NCBI GenBank assembly: GCA_902805635.1
Contig: CADCTC010000001.1
Span: 62,001 to 126,000 of the forward strand
Direction of reading: 5' to 3'
DNA: 64,000 nt
Source: an uncultured Chloroflexota bacterium
GTDB taxonomy: Bacteria; Chloroflexota; UBA11872; UBA12225
Below are positions 36,134 through 45,300 of this stretch, piece after piece. The translations under genes were made by a program, and so were the position numbers. The notes beneath the pieces were generated by a model. That model was not told the DNA's origin. It saw nothing but the letters and a program-made list of their open reading frames with translations, and ran no database searches. Each line of letters begins with the position of its first letter. The first letter of the stretch is position 1.

Positions 36134-37162
36134 CTAGTCGGGCCTCTCCCCCAGCCCCAGCGTCTCCTTACCGTAGCGCACGCTGGCCTCGAAGTGCGCC
36201 AGCTGCTGCGCCCGCAGCCGTTTCGCCTGCTCCGGCGGCGTGGTGGGGCCCACCGCGCCGGTCAGCTGCTCGAGTGGCCGCAGGTCCCGCTCTGTGCCGT
36301 GCCTGGCCATTCCGACGAAGCGCGCCAGCGACCGCGCTGGCATCTCCGGGTACATCCGCCAAAAATCCGAGTCCGCCTCCAGGTACGGCACCACGCGCGG
36401 CGCGATGCCCGTGATCGTCTCCAGGCACACCGCCACGTCTTGGGGGCAGCGCTCCGCCAGCACCGCCAGCACGCCGTGCAGGTCGGCGTTGCCCTGCCCC
36501 AGCACCGTCCACTGCCCCTCCGCGCCACTGGGATGCTCCCAGATCGCGGTGTCCCGGAAGTGAGTCGTGGCTACGTACGGCGCCAGCACCTCCGCCGTGT
36601 AGACCGGGTCTTCCGCCGCGAAGACCGGGTTGCCGGTGTCCAGGGTCACCGCCGCCACGTCCGGCCCGGCGCGCTCCACTAGCTCTTTCAGCTCGCCGGC
36701 CAGCAGGTCGCCAAAGCCGTGGTCCTCCACGGCGATCTTCAGCCCATGCTCGCGCGCGAGCGGCGCCACCGCCTGGATGGTGCGCACGCACTCGTCCACA
36801 TGCTCTTGGATGCTCAGCGTGCCCTGCCGGTCCACTTGCGCCCCCAGGAAGCAGCGCACCAGCGGCGACCCCAACCGCGCGGCCGCGCGGCACATGTCCG
36901 CCAGCTGCTGCTCGCCGCTGCCCAGCTCCGGCCGGAAGCTCTGGGCGTGCTTGTCGATGCTGCCCATGCCGATCTCCACCTGTACGCCCAGCCGCACCGC
37001 GTGCGCCTTCACCTCGTCCAGGTAACCGGGATCGTGCGAGGCCAGGTTCTCCCGCGTGGAGAACTGCACCACGTCCAGTCCCAGCCGGCCGGCGTAGTCC
37101 AGCGTCTGGAACGCGTCCCAGCCCTGGAAGCGGACGCTGAAGGTGTCAATCCCGAGTCGCAT
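36134..37162 (-). CDS. Sugar phosphate isomerase/epimerase-type TIM barrel
   Basis: MRLGIDTFSVRFQGWDAFQTLDYAGRLGLDVVQFS; GLKIAVEDHGFGDLLAGELKELVERAGPDVAAVTLDTGNPVFAAEDPV. Confidence 0.85.
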   Translation of the reverse strand: MRLGIDTFSVRFQGWDAFQTLDYAGRLGLDVVQFSTRENLASHDPGYLDEVKAHAVRLGVQVEIGMGSIDKHAQSFRPELGSGEQQLADMCRAAARLGSPLVRCFLGAQVDRQGTLSIQEHVDECVRTIQAVAPLAREHGLKIAVEDHGFGDLLAGELKELVERAGPDVAAVTLDTGNPVFAAEDPVYTAEVLAPYVATTHFRDTAIWEHPSGAEGQWTVLGQGNADLHGVLAVLAERCPQDVAVCLETITGIAPRVVPYLEADSDFWRMYPEMPARSLARFVGMARHGTERDLRPLEQLTGAVGPTTPPEQAKRLRAQQLAHFEASVRYGKETLGLGERPD

Positions 37163-38105
37163 ACGTCTCTCCATCTGTAGCCACGCGCCCCTGCTGCGCC
37201 AGCCGCCCCAGGTAGCCGCGTAGGATGCCTGCCGTCAGCTGGCAGGTCTTCTCGAAACCACGGCGCGCGCACAGCCGGTCCGCCAGCTGTGCCGCCGTGG
37301 CGCGGCCGCCCGCGGCCCGCAGCGCGTCCAAGGCCTCGCCGTCGATCTCGTCAAAGAAGCGCCTCGACTCCGCCAGGTAGCGCTTCACCTCGGATGCCGG
37401 GTGCACATGGCTGTCGGTGAACGGGAGGTACGGGTGCGCCGCCATTAGGTGCTCGATCTCCAGCGCGTCCAGCTTGTCAAGCGAGCGGTAGTAGCCCTCC
37501 CGGTCCTGCGCCCCGGCGATCCCCTGCGTGCTGGTCCCCTGCGCCTGGATGGCGTCGCCCGCGAAAAAGAGCTTGCGCTCGCGGTCGTACAGCCCGATCG
37601 ATCCCGGCGAGTGCCCCGGGATGTGCACCACCTCGTAGTGCCGGCCGGCGAGGCGGAGCGTCTCGCCGGCCTCAAGCAGTCGATCTGCGCTGTGCGGGTG
37701 GATCGGCTCGTCCCCGAAGGCGCTGCCCTGCTCCAGCCCCGGCGCGTCATCCTTGTGGATCCACACCTGGCAGCCGGTGGCCTCACGCAGCTGGATGTTC
37801 GATCCCGCGTGGTCGTGGTGGTTGTGCGTGTTCACCACTACCGCCAGCTGGCTTGGCTCGATGCCCAGCTGCCGCAGCGCCGGCAGGATCACCGTCTCGG
37901 TGGAACGCGGCACGCCGCTGTCCACGATGACGGGCACCTCCTTGCCTGCCGGATCGGCCAGGAGCCACAGCGACACCCAGCACTCCGGCGTATCGAACAC
38001 TGGCCCCAGGCTCTCGCGCAGCTCCCAGATACCCGGCAGCACCTCCACCGCCCTGCCAGTCGCCACGTTACGCGTCTCATCGCGCAGCTCAACCGTCGTC
38101 GCCAT
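37146..38105 (-). CDS. MBL-fold metallo-hydrolase
   Basis: NTHNHHDHAGSNIQL; HIPGHSPGSIGLYDRERKLFFAGDAIQ; C-terminal winged-helix-like end. Confidence 0.88.
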   Translation of the reverse strand: MATTVELRDETRNVATGRAVEVLPGIWELRESLGPVFDTPECWVSLWLLADPAGKEVPVIVDSGVPRSTETVILPALRQLGIEPSQLAVVVNTHNHHDHAGSNIQLREATGCQVWIHKDDAPGLEQGSAFGDEPIHPHSADRLLEAGETLRLAGRHYEVVHIPGHSPGSIGLYDRERKLFFAGDAIQAQGTSTQGIAGAQDREGYYRSLDKLDALEIEHLMAAHPYLPFTDSHVHPASEVKRYLAESRRFFDEIDGEALDALRAAGGRATAAQLADRLCARRGFEKTCQLTAGILRGYLGRLAQQGRVATDGETYATRD

Positions 38106-38133
38106 CGTCGCCGCCTAGCCTATCATCTGAGAG

Positions 38134-39732
38134 ATGCCTTCCGACCGCCGTCGCGCGCTCGCCCAGGCGCTCACCGTGGGCGCCAGCGTGGCTGGCTGTA
38201 CGTCCGCGCCCGCCGCCGCGCCCGCGCCTACTCCCACGCGTGCCGCCGCTCCTGCGGCAGCCGCGTCACCCTCGCCTGTAGCCAGGACCGCCCAGCCCGC
38301 CATGCAGACCTCTTTCGTGCGGCAGGAGCCCACCCCGGAGTGGTTCCCGGCGCTGGCACTCACAATTGCCTCGCCGCCGCGCGGGAGCGTGCCAGAGGTG
38401 GACTTCAAGGCTGAGTTCGGCGCCGCAGGCGACGGCGCCACGGACGACGCGCCGGCCTTTGCTCGCCTGTCGGAGGCGGTCAACACCGGCAAAGTGGCGC
38501 CCGGCAGCGTCATCTTCCTGCCGCAGGGCGGCTACCGGGTGCCGGGCAATACCACCGTCAGCGTGCGCCGGCCCGTGGTGCTGCGCGGCGCCGGCCCCGG
38601 CCAAACCGTGCTCCGGCTGGAGTACACCCAACAACGCAGCACGTTCCTGCGTGTGCAGGGTGACGGCGTCTACCAGGCGCACAGCACCAGCCTCTACGAC
38701 GGCCGGCAGGAAGCCAACCGCTACCCCAACGGGCCCTTTGCGGCGGTCGAAATCGGCCAGGGCTCCCCGAAGCGCGGCGACGTGGCCGTGACCGTGGACC
38801 GGCCCGAGCTGTTCAAGGCCGGTGACAACGTCTACCTGCTCTGCGACGACTACGGCGACGAAACCACGTACACCGCCAAGAACAAGCGCTTCAGGCACTA
38901 CCTCCTGAAGCAGTACCTCGCCGTCACGCGCGTTGACGGCAACAGCGTCGCGTTCGACACGCCGCTACGCCATGACTTCGCCGGCGCCGCGCCACGTCTC
39001 TACCGCTGGCAGCCGGTGCCGCGCTTTGGCATCGAGCATCTCTCCATCGAGGACCGCAGCACCATCGCCGACACCGAGGCGTCAAACACCTTCAAGGCCA
39101 TCAGCTTCGACGGTGTGGTGGACGGCTGGGTGTGGGACGTGCACTTCCTGGACAACACCAGCATCCCGTTATCGGTGGGCAAGTCCCGGCGTGTGGTGGT
39201 GAGCGAGTGTGTCTTCGACCGCGCTCGCCACGTCGGTGGCGGAGGCAACGGCTACCTGCCCGAGCTCTACTACTCCGACGACTGCTTGGTGGAGTACAGC
39301 ACCAGCGTGCAGGGCCGCCACGCCCTGATCACCAACTGGTCGTGCTGGGGCAACGTCTTCCGCTTCAACCGCGTGTCCGGCACCCCCAACACCGAGACGC
39401 ACGGCGAGTACAACGTGGAGAACCTGTACCTGCGCAACGACGCACGCGGCTCGCGCATGGAGGTCGGCGGGGGCGGCACCACCGTGCACGCCCACGACGG
39501 CCCGTTCAACGAGCTGCGTGAGAACTACGCCCGCGCCATCCGCATCCTCAAGCCCGCGGACCGCGCCAACCGCTTGATCGGAAACTGGCACGTGGACGCG
39601 CCAACGCTCAATGGCGCCGAAACCTTCCAGGAGAACAACCAGCGCGTCCCCGCCGCCTGGCCGGACTACCCCTACGCCGCCTACTGCGGCCACGACCACA
39701 CCCAGACGGCCGAGACTGCCCGGCCTGTGTGA
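38134..39732 (+). CDS. Secreted right-handed beta-helix (pectate-lyase-3-like) lipoprotein
   Basis: Lipobox-like ASVAGC; DFKAEFGAAGDGATDDAPAFARLSEAV...GSVIFLPQGGYRV; RRPVVLRGAGPGQTVLRLE. Confidence 0.75.
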   Translation: MPSDRRRALAQALTVGASVAGCTSAPAAAPAPTPTRAAAPAAAASPSPVARTAQPAMQTSFVRQEPTPEWFPALALTIASPPRGSVPEVDFKAEFGAAGDGATDDAPAFARLSEAVNTGKVAPGSVIFLPQGGYRVPGNTTVSVRRPVVLRGAGPGQTVLRLEYTQQRSTFLRVQGDGVYQAHSTSLYDGRQEANRYPNGPFAAVEIGQGSPKRGDVAVTVDRPELFKAGDNVYLLCDDYGDETTYTAKNKRFRHYLLKQYLAVTRVDGNSVAFDTPLRHDFAGAAPRLYRWQPVPRFGIEHLSIEDRSTIADTEASNTFKAISFDGVVDGWVWDVHFLDNTSIPLSVGKSRRVVVSECVFDRARHVGGGGNGYLPELYYSDDCLVEYSTSVQGRHALITNWSCWGNVFRFNRVSGTPNTETHGEYNVENLYLRNDARGSRMEVGGGGTTVHAHDGPFNELRENYARAIRILKPADRANRLIGNWHVDAPTLNGAETFQENNQRVPAAWPDYPYAAYCGHDHTQTAETARPV

Positions 39733-39896
39733 CGGATTGGCCACGCGCGTAGGCCGGAAGCGAACGGCGAATCACCGTCATTCCGAGCAGAGCGAGGAAG
39801 CGGGGCCGCACAAGAACACCGGTGGCCAGGTGCCTGGTTGTGCGGCTCGGGTCCCTCGCGAGCTCGGGATGACGGGCGGACCTACCGCACTGGAAG

Positions 39897-40493
39897 CTAA
39901 CCCTTCGGAAAATCGTTCCGAGTGAAGATGCAACGCACCTCGTAGCCCATCTCGCGCAGGCGGGCGGATCCACCTTCTTCCCGGTCCAGGATCACCACCA
40001 CTCGCGCTACCTTGGCCTGTGTCTCGCGCTCCACCGCCTGGATCGCGGTGAGCACCGAGCCGCCCTTGGTCAACACGTCGTCCACGATTGCCACCTGCGC
40101 TCCCGGCTCCTGCGGGAATGCCCCCTCCACCTGCTTGCCCATGCCGTGGCCCTTGGGCTCCTTTCGCACCATGAACATTGGGAGCTCCTTGCCGCTGCCC
40201 AGCGCCGGGTCCAGGCTGGAGAATGCCACCGCCGCTGCGATGGGGTCGGCCCCGATCGCCAGTCCGCCCACGCTCCGCACGTCCGGCCGGTCGGCCAACT
40301 CCCGCAGCATCAGCGCGCCTATCGCTCGCATCGCGCGCGGCATCGTCGTCACCACCCGGCAATCGACGTAGAAGTCGCTGACTTCGCCCGACGCCAGCGT
40401 GAACGTCCCGTGCCGCACCGCGTAGCGCGTCAGCAAGTCGTGCAGCTCGCCGCGTAGCTGGCTCAGGTCCACGCGATCCACAGTCGCCACCAT
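39897..40493 (-). CDS. pyrE: Orotate phosphoribosyltransferase
   Basis: HGTFTLASGEVSDFYVDCRVVTTMPRAMRAIG; GGLAIGADPIAAAVAF; VAIVDDVLTKGGSVLTAIQAVE. Confidence 0.93.
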   Translation of the reverse strand: MVATVDRVDLSQLRGELHDLLTRYAVRHGTFTLASGEVSDFYVDCRVVTTMPRAMRAIGALMLRELADRPDVRSVGGLAIGADPIAAAVAFSSLDPALGSGKELPMFMVRKEPKGHGMGKQVEGAFPQEPGAQVAIVDDVLTKGGSVLTAIQAVERETQAKVARVVVILDREEGGSARLREMGYEVRCIFTRNDFPKG

Positions 40494-40603
40494 GCTCCGG
40501 TTCCTTTCCATTCCTACTGGTGCCGGGCGTGCCGGTGCGGCCGCCCGGTGTCTCAACGCCTTTCGCGCATGATACGCTCCGCCCACCCTGAATGTTTTGG
40601 GGT

Positions 40604-40718
40604 GCAGGGGCAAAGTCCCTGCAGGGGTGTGGGGCGAAGCCCCACAGAAAACCATTCCCCCTCTCCCTGGAAGGGAGAGGGCGGGAGCCCATCCAGTGGA
40701 TGGGCAGCGGGAGAGGGT
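40604..40718. repeat. Run of hairpins in divergent pyrE/aldolase intergenic region (CTCTCCC-type repeat)
   Basis: gcaggg..ccctgc (40604-40622), gtggggc/gccccac (40629-40645), ccctctccc/gggagaggg (40659-40681), gcccatcc/ggatgggc (40687-40705). Confidence 0.75.
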
Positions 40719-40720
40719 CA

Positions 40721-41593
40721 ATGCCAAGAATCAACAAGATCATCGATCTGCTGGAACAAGACGAGCCCGTCTACTACACCGGCCCGAGCTCGCGTGGCTA
40801 CGAGGGCGGTAAGCAGGACGCGCAGACCTGGGCCGACTTCATCAATTACGACTTCGAGCACGGCCCCTTCGACATGACGGCGCTGCGCGCCTACATGCAG
40901 GGGCTGGTGGACGGCGGCCCCACCAAGAGCGGCCACCGCACGCCCGGCGTGGTCGTCACGCTGCCCGTGACCGGCACCAGCGAGGCCGTCATACGCGCCA
41001 ACGCCTGGCAGATCGCCCACGTGCTGTCCGCTGGCGTGCACGGCATCCTGCTCTGCCATGCCGAGGACCCGGCAGCCGTGCGCGCGCTGGTGGAGGGCGC
41101 CCGCTGGCCCACCGCGACGATTGGCGTTGGCGAGGGCGGCCTGGGCCGCGGCCGACAAGGCAACGGCGCGCAGGGCTACGCTGCGCGCATCTGGGACGTC
41201 TCCCCGGTGGACTACATCAAGAAGGCCGATCCCTGGCCGCTCAACCCGGACGGCGAGCTCTTCCTGGGGCTAAAGATCGAGAACCGCCATGCCCTGGAGC
41301 GCTGCGAGGAAAGCCTGGCCGTCCCCGGGATTGCCTTCGCCGAGTGGGGGCCCGGCGACATGGGCCTCTCCTTCGGCCACCTGGACCGCCACGACCCGCC
41401 CTATCCTCCGGAGATGACGCAGGCCCGCTCGCGCGTCATGGCTGGCTGCAAGGCCAATGGCCTCCGCTTCTTGAACAGCGCCCGCCCCAACTCCGTGGTG
41501 GATATGATCAAGGAAGGCGTCCGCGTCGTCGCCGGCGGCCAGGAAGCCTCCGAGATCGGCCGCAAGCACACCAGTCGCAAGGTGCCCTGGTAA
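40721..41593 (+). CDS. HpcH/HpaI aldolase/citrate lyase family protein
   Basis: MPRINKIIDLLEQDEPVYYTG; GVHGILLCHAEDPAAVRALVEGAR; GLKIENRHALERCEESLAVPGIAFAEWGPGDMGLSFG. Confidence 0.85.
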   Translation: MPRINKIIDLLEQDEPVYYTGPSSRGYEGGKQDAQTWADFINYDFEHGPFDMTALRAYMQGLVDGGPTKSGHRTPGVVVTLPVTGTSEAVIRANAWQIAHVLSAGVHGILLCHAEDPAAVRALVEGARWPTATIGVGEGGLGRGRQGNGAQGYAARIWDVSPVDYIKKADPWPLNPDGELFLGLKIENRHALERCEESLAVPGIAFAEWGPGDMGLSFGHLDRHDPPYPPEMTQARSRVMAGCKANGLRFLNSARPNSVVDMIKEGVRVVAGGQEASEIGRKHTSRKVPW

Positions 41594-41637
41594 TTTAGAC
41601 TGCCTCGCGCGAGGCGAGTACACTTTCCATAGCAAAT

Positions 41638-41674
41638 CACCCGGACCGATCTCGTCGTGATACCGGTCCGGGTG
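41638..41674. promoter_or_regulatory. Perfect 11-bp inverted repeat 3 nt upstream of tRNA-Leu
   Basis: CACCCGGACCG...CGGTCCGGGTG (arms 41638-41648 and 41664-41674). Confidence 0.85.
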
Positions 41675-41677
41675 TAC

Positions 41678-41760
41678 GCGGAAGTGGTGAAATGGCAGAC
41701 ACGCCAGCCTTAGGAGCTGGTGCCTGAAAGGGCGTGAGGGTTCGAGTCCCTCCTTCCGCA
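41678..41760 (+). tRNA. tRNA-Leu, anticodon TAG
   Basis: GCGGAAG..CTTCCGC acceptor, CCAGC-CTTAGGA-GCTGG anticodon arm, long variable arm, GGTTCGAGTCC T-arm; no encoded CCA. Confidence 0.95.
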
Positions 41761-41811
41761 CTCTAGTTACAGCCCGCTGGTCATCATCCTTATGTATAGT
41801 CTCCACCTTCC

Positions 41812-43554
41812 GTGGAGTCGGGTGAGTCGGGCGTCAGGACGGTACGGCCGTGGTCGCGCGCCGGCGAGCGCTACGCCGGTCCATCGTGGCCGCGAGCGGA
41901 AGAGAGGGCGCGCGGCCCGCGCGTGCGGGATCGACGGACTGCGTACCGCACCGCGTCCGCTGACGCACTTGAGACGGTGGCACGCTGGGACGCTCTGATC
42001 CGCGAGGCGGAGCGCATCTTCACTGCCCCTGATTTCTCCGAGCGCGAGCTGCACCCCGTCCTGGACGTGGCCGAGCTGCTGCGCCGGGCACGCGGCGGGG
42101 CGCTCTCACGCGCGCGCCGCCACACCTGGCGCACCCACCTCCAGCGCGCCCTCGACGCGGCGCTCGAGGCCGGCATCCCGCCACCCGAAGGGGCCGGAGC
42201 GCGTCTGCTGGAGTGGTGCACCACGGCGCCAGACGACGCGCGGGAGACGCTGCGCGCGCTGTGGGAGGATGCCGGGATCTCCCCCGTCGATCACGTCAAC
42301 CTCTTCCTGCAGGTGCTGCCCCCCACCGTCGCGCGCGAGCCCGACACTCGATTGGCGCTCGCTTCCTTCCTGCTCAGCGCGCTCGATCCCACCCGCTATC
42401 CCCCCTACGAGCCGGCCGCCATCGCCGCCGGGTATGCACTGAGTGGGAGTGACGCTGTTCCAGCGGATGATGACGGCGGCACGGTCTACCGCCACGCCCT
42501 GGACGTGCTTGACCGGGTTGTCTCGGAGGCCGCCGCCCGCGGCCTGCCACTCCGCCACCGGCTGCACGCATCGGCCATCCTGCGACGGTTCCCGCCGACT
42601 TCCGAATTGCGCCCACACGCCGCCGGCATCGCCGAGGCGCGCGCCGACTACCACGCGACAGACGCTGCGCCACAGCCCGCCACCCTGGCCGAGCTCGCCC
42701 AATCACTCTTCGTCGAGGAGGCGGAGCTGGCCAAGGTCCGGCGCCTGTTGGAGGACCGCGGACAGTGCGTCTTCTACGGCCCGCCGGGCACGGGCAAGAC
42801 CTACGTCGCGCGTGCCCTGGCGCGCTTCCTGTCCGTTGGTGACGCGCGAGTCGAGGTCATCCAGCTCCACCCTTCTTATGCTTACGAGGACTTCGTCGAG
42901 GGCTACCGCCCCGTCGTGGCAGCGGATGGCAGCCAGGCGAGCTTTCAGCTTGTGGATGGGCCGCTAAAGCGGTTCGCCGCCGCTGCGCGCAGTGACCCTG
43001 GGCACACCTATGTACTGGTCGTGGACGAGTTGAACCGTGCCAACGTCGCCAAGGTCTTCGGCGAGCTCTACTACCTGCTGGAGTACCGCGACGCCGCGAT
43101 CACCCTGCAGTACTCCGCCGCGCCGTTCGCCTTGCCACGTAACCTGCTGGTCATTGGCACCATGAACTCAGCCGACCGCTCGATCGCGCTGGTGGACCTG
43201 GCGCTGCGCCGCCGCTTCTATTTCATCCCGTTCTTCCCGGACGAGCCGCCTGTGGCCGGACTGCTGCGCCGCTGGCTAGGCGTGACCCACCCCACGCTGC
43301 TCTGGCTCGCGGACGCGGTTGACCGCGCCAATGCCCTGCTCGGCAACCGCGACGCCGCCATCGGCCCCAGCTACTTCCTGCGCTCCGACCTGGACGAGTC
43401 CTGGATCGAGCTGATCTGGGAGCATTCCATCCTTCCCGCGCTGGCGGAGCAGCTCTCCGGCGACCCGCGCGACCTGGCCGAGTTCCAGCTGCTGCGCCTG
43501 CGTCAGTCACGCCCGGCGAGCCCCACGCGCGGCTCTCGCGCCGCACGCCGCTGA
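41812..43554 (+). CDS. McrB-like AAA+ GTPase/ATPase of a type IV (McrBC) restriction system
   Basis: VFYGPPGTGKTYVARALARF; VIQLHPSYAYEDFVEGYRP; YVLVVDELNRANVAKVFGELYYLLEYRD; GTMNSADRSIALVDLALRRRF; start codon uncertain. Confidence 0.9.
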   Translation: MESGESGVRTVRPWSRAGERYAGPSWPRAEERARGPRVRDRRTAYRTASADALETVARWDALIREAERIFTAPDFSERELHPVLDVAELLRRARGGALSRARRHTWRTHLQRALDAALEAGIPPPEGAGARLLEWCTTAPDDARETLRALWEDAGISPVDHVNLFLQVLPPTVAREPDTRLALASFLLSALDPTRYPPYEPAAIAAGYALSGSDAVPADDDGGTVYRHALDVLDRVVSEAAARGLPLRHRLHASAILRRFPPTSELRPHAAGIAEARADYHATDAAPQPATLAELAQSLFVEEAELAKVRRLLEDRGQCVFYGPPGTGKTYVARALARFLSVGDARVEVIQLHPSYAYEDFVEGYRPVVAADGSQASFQLVDGPLKRFAAAARSDPGHTYVLVVDELNRANVAKVFGELYYLLEYRDAAITLQYSAAPFALPRNLLVIGTMNSADRSIALVDLALRRRFYFIPFFPDEPPVAGLLRRWLGVTHPTLLWLADAVDRANALLGNRDAAIGPSYFLRSDLDESWIELIWEHSILPALAEQLSGDPRDLAEFQLLRLRQSRPASPTRGSRAARR

Positions 43555-43567
43555 GCGCCCCACGCTT

Positions 43568-44830
43568 ATGGTGGCTTCCATGCGCCGCCTGACGCTGGTC
43601 GAGCATCAGACCGCCCACGCGGTCCAGTTGACGCGTGCCCAGCGCGCTGCGCTTCAAGGGGCGGTGCCGGAGATTGCCATCTCTCCGGGCGTTCGGGCGG
43701 GCTGCTTCGACGTTACTCCCGGCGCCTGGGTCGGCGTCGTCGCCCTGGACGGGCTGGCCGTGGAGATCCGCCCTAAACTGCCGTTGCGGAACGTGCTCTT
43801 CCTGGCATCGTATGCTGCCGGCTCCGACGTGTGGCGCGATACGCGTGTGGACCTCGCCGAGCAGGACTCGCTGGTCGAGCTTGTGGCCTCGCTGTTCGCG
43901 ACGCACGTCCGCCGCGCGCTGGCGGTGGGGTTGCTCCAGGGTTACCGCACCGAAGATGCGGCGCTGCCCACGGTGCGCGGGCGCCTGCGCTTCGACCAGC
44001 AGGTGCGCTCTCGGTTCGGGCAATTCCCACCCGCCGAGGTGCGCTACGACGTGCTCACTGAAGACATCGTCGAGAACCGGCTGCTCAAGGCGGCACTCGT
44101 CCACTTGCTCGGGGTGTCGCTGCGGTCCCCGGACACGGTGGCCACGCTGCGGCGCCTGCTCTCGCGGTTCGAGCGGGTGGAGCCGTGGCGTTCTCACCGC
44201 GCCGGTGTCCCCACTGTGGCCTATTCGCCCCTCAACCGGCGCTACCGCCCCGCGCTCGAGCTCGCCCGGCTGATCCTGCGTGATGCTTCGCTCGACCTGG
44301 GCGCCGGGAGTGCGCCCGGCGCCTGCTTCCTATTGGACATGGACCGCGTCTTCGAGGACTTCATCACGACTGCGCTGCGCGATGCCCTCGATCTCTCGGT
44401 CCGCGCCTTTCCGCACGGCTGTGCCGGGAGGCAGCTTACGCTGGATGCCGCGTCGTCACTGCCGCTGCTGCCGGACCTCTCGTGGTGGGAGGATGGACGT
44501 TGCGTGTTCGCCGGCGACGTGAAGTACAAGCGCACCCGCCACGGCGAGCAGGCCGACCTGTACCAGGTGCTCGCCTACAGCACCGCCGCGGGCCTCCCGG
44601 CCGGCCTGCTTGTCTATGCCGCCGGTCCCGACCATCTCGCCGCCACGTACGGCATGCCGGGCCAGCTGGCCGTCCACGAGGTGCCCCACGCCGGCAACAC
44701 CGGCAAGGCGCTGCACGTCACCGCACTCGACCTCAACGGCTCTCCCTCCGACATCCTCGCGCAGGTCGCCCTGCTCGCCCAGCGTGTCCGCCGCCTACGG
44801 CTCGCCGTCCGCGACCACGCAGTGGCCTGA
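43568..44830 (+). CDS. McrC-like 5-methylcytosine restriction component
   Basis: VEIRPKLPLRNVLFLASYA; ALAVGLLQGYRTEDAALPTVRGRLRFDQQVR; C-terminal PDLSWWEDGRCVFAGDVKYKRTRHGEQADLYQVLAYSTA nuclease-like motif. Confidence 0.88.
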   Translation: MVASMRRLTLVEHQTAHAVQLTRAQRAALQGAVPEIAISPGVRAGCFDVTPGAWVGVVALDGLAVEIRPKLPLRNVLFLASYAAGSDVWRDTRVDLAEQDSLVELVASLFATHVRRALAVGLLQGYRTEDAALPTVRGRLRFDQQVRSRFGQFPPAEVRYDVLTEDIVENRLLKAALVHLLGVSLRSPDTVATLRRLLSRFERVEPWRSHRAGVPTVAYSPLNRRYRPALELARLILRDASLDLGAGSAPGACFLLDMDRVFEDFITTALRDALDLSVRAFPHGCAGRQLTLDAASSLPLLPDLSWWEDGRCVFAGDVKYKRTRHGEQADLYQVLAYSTAAGLPAGLLVYAAGPDHLAATYGMPGQLAVHEVPHAGNTGKALHVTALDLNGSPSDILAQVALLAQRVRRLRLAVRDHAVA

Positions 44831-44870
44831 CGCCCCCCCTATGTGCGCTTCCTCTGAGAGAGGCCGCCGC

Positions 44871-45209
44871 ATGATTTACGATCAATCCAGATTGGTGCCC
44901 CCTGGCGTGCCGGACACGCCCATCGCGCCCGGCATCAGCCAGCTTGCCTCCACCCTGGGCGAGTACGCCCTGCCGCCGGTGGTGCGCGGCAAGGGGCGCC
45001 TGTTCGTCACCCTGCTCAACGCCTCCAGCCGCGTCTTCGGCCGTTCCGGCGGCCGGAACAGCGAGCGCGCCGTCAACCAGCGCACCGAGGCCACCGCGCC
45101 GCTACTCGGCGCGCCGCTACTCGGCGCGCCGCCGGTGGCCGCTCTGCCTGCGGTCAATGGCACCGCCGAACACGCGCGCCCAGAAGTCGGCGAAGCCGTC
45201 TCTCCGTAG
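44871..45209 (+). CDS. Hypothetical small protein downstream of mcrC-like gene
   Basis: MIYDQSRLVPPGVPDTPIAPGISQLASTLGEYALPPVVRGKGRLFVTLLNASSRVFGRSGG... Confidence 0.45.
   Translation: MIYDQSRLVPPGVPDTPIAPGISQLASTLGEYALPPVVRGKGRLFVTLLNASSRVFGRSGGRNSERAVNQRTEATAPLLGAPLLGAPPVAALPAVNGTAEHARPEVGEAVSP
45096..45125. repeat. 15-bp x2 perfect tandem repeat within small ORF
   Basis: GCGCCGCTACTCGGC x2 (LLGAP-LLGAP). Confidence 0.95.
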
Positions 45210-45266
45210 ACAGCCACGGCTGGCACCGTCCTCTGAGGTGCTAGGTGAGGCGCCTGAAATACTCCA

Positions 45267-45295
45267 TTGACATAATCCAGCATTCCGCATAAGAT
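45267..45295 (+). promoter_or_regulatory. Sigma-70-like promoter
   Basis: TTGACA (45267-45272), 17-bp spacer, TAAGAT (45290-45295). Confidence 0.65.
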
Positions 45296-45300
45296 ACGTC

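Noticed and set aside
36098-36893. Several plus/minus ORFs overlapping the TIM-barrel gene
   Set aside because: Low-complexity Arg/Gly/Ala translations with no family signature; shadow frames.
41638-41674. Considered a T-box or attenuator in front of tRNA-Leu
   Set aside because: Only a simple stem-loop; no T-box core motif; kept just as an inverted repeat.
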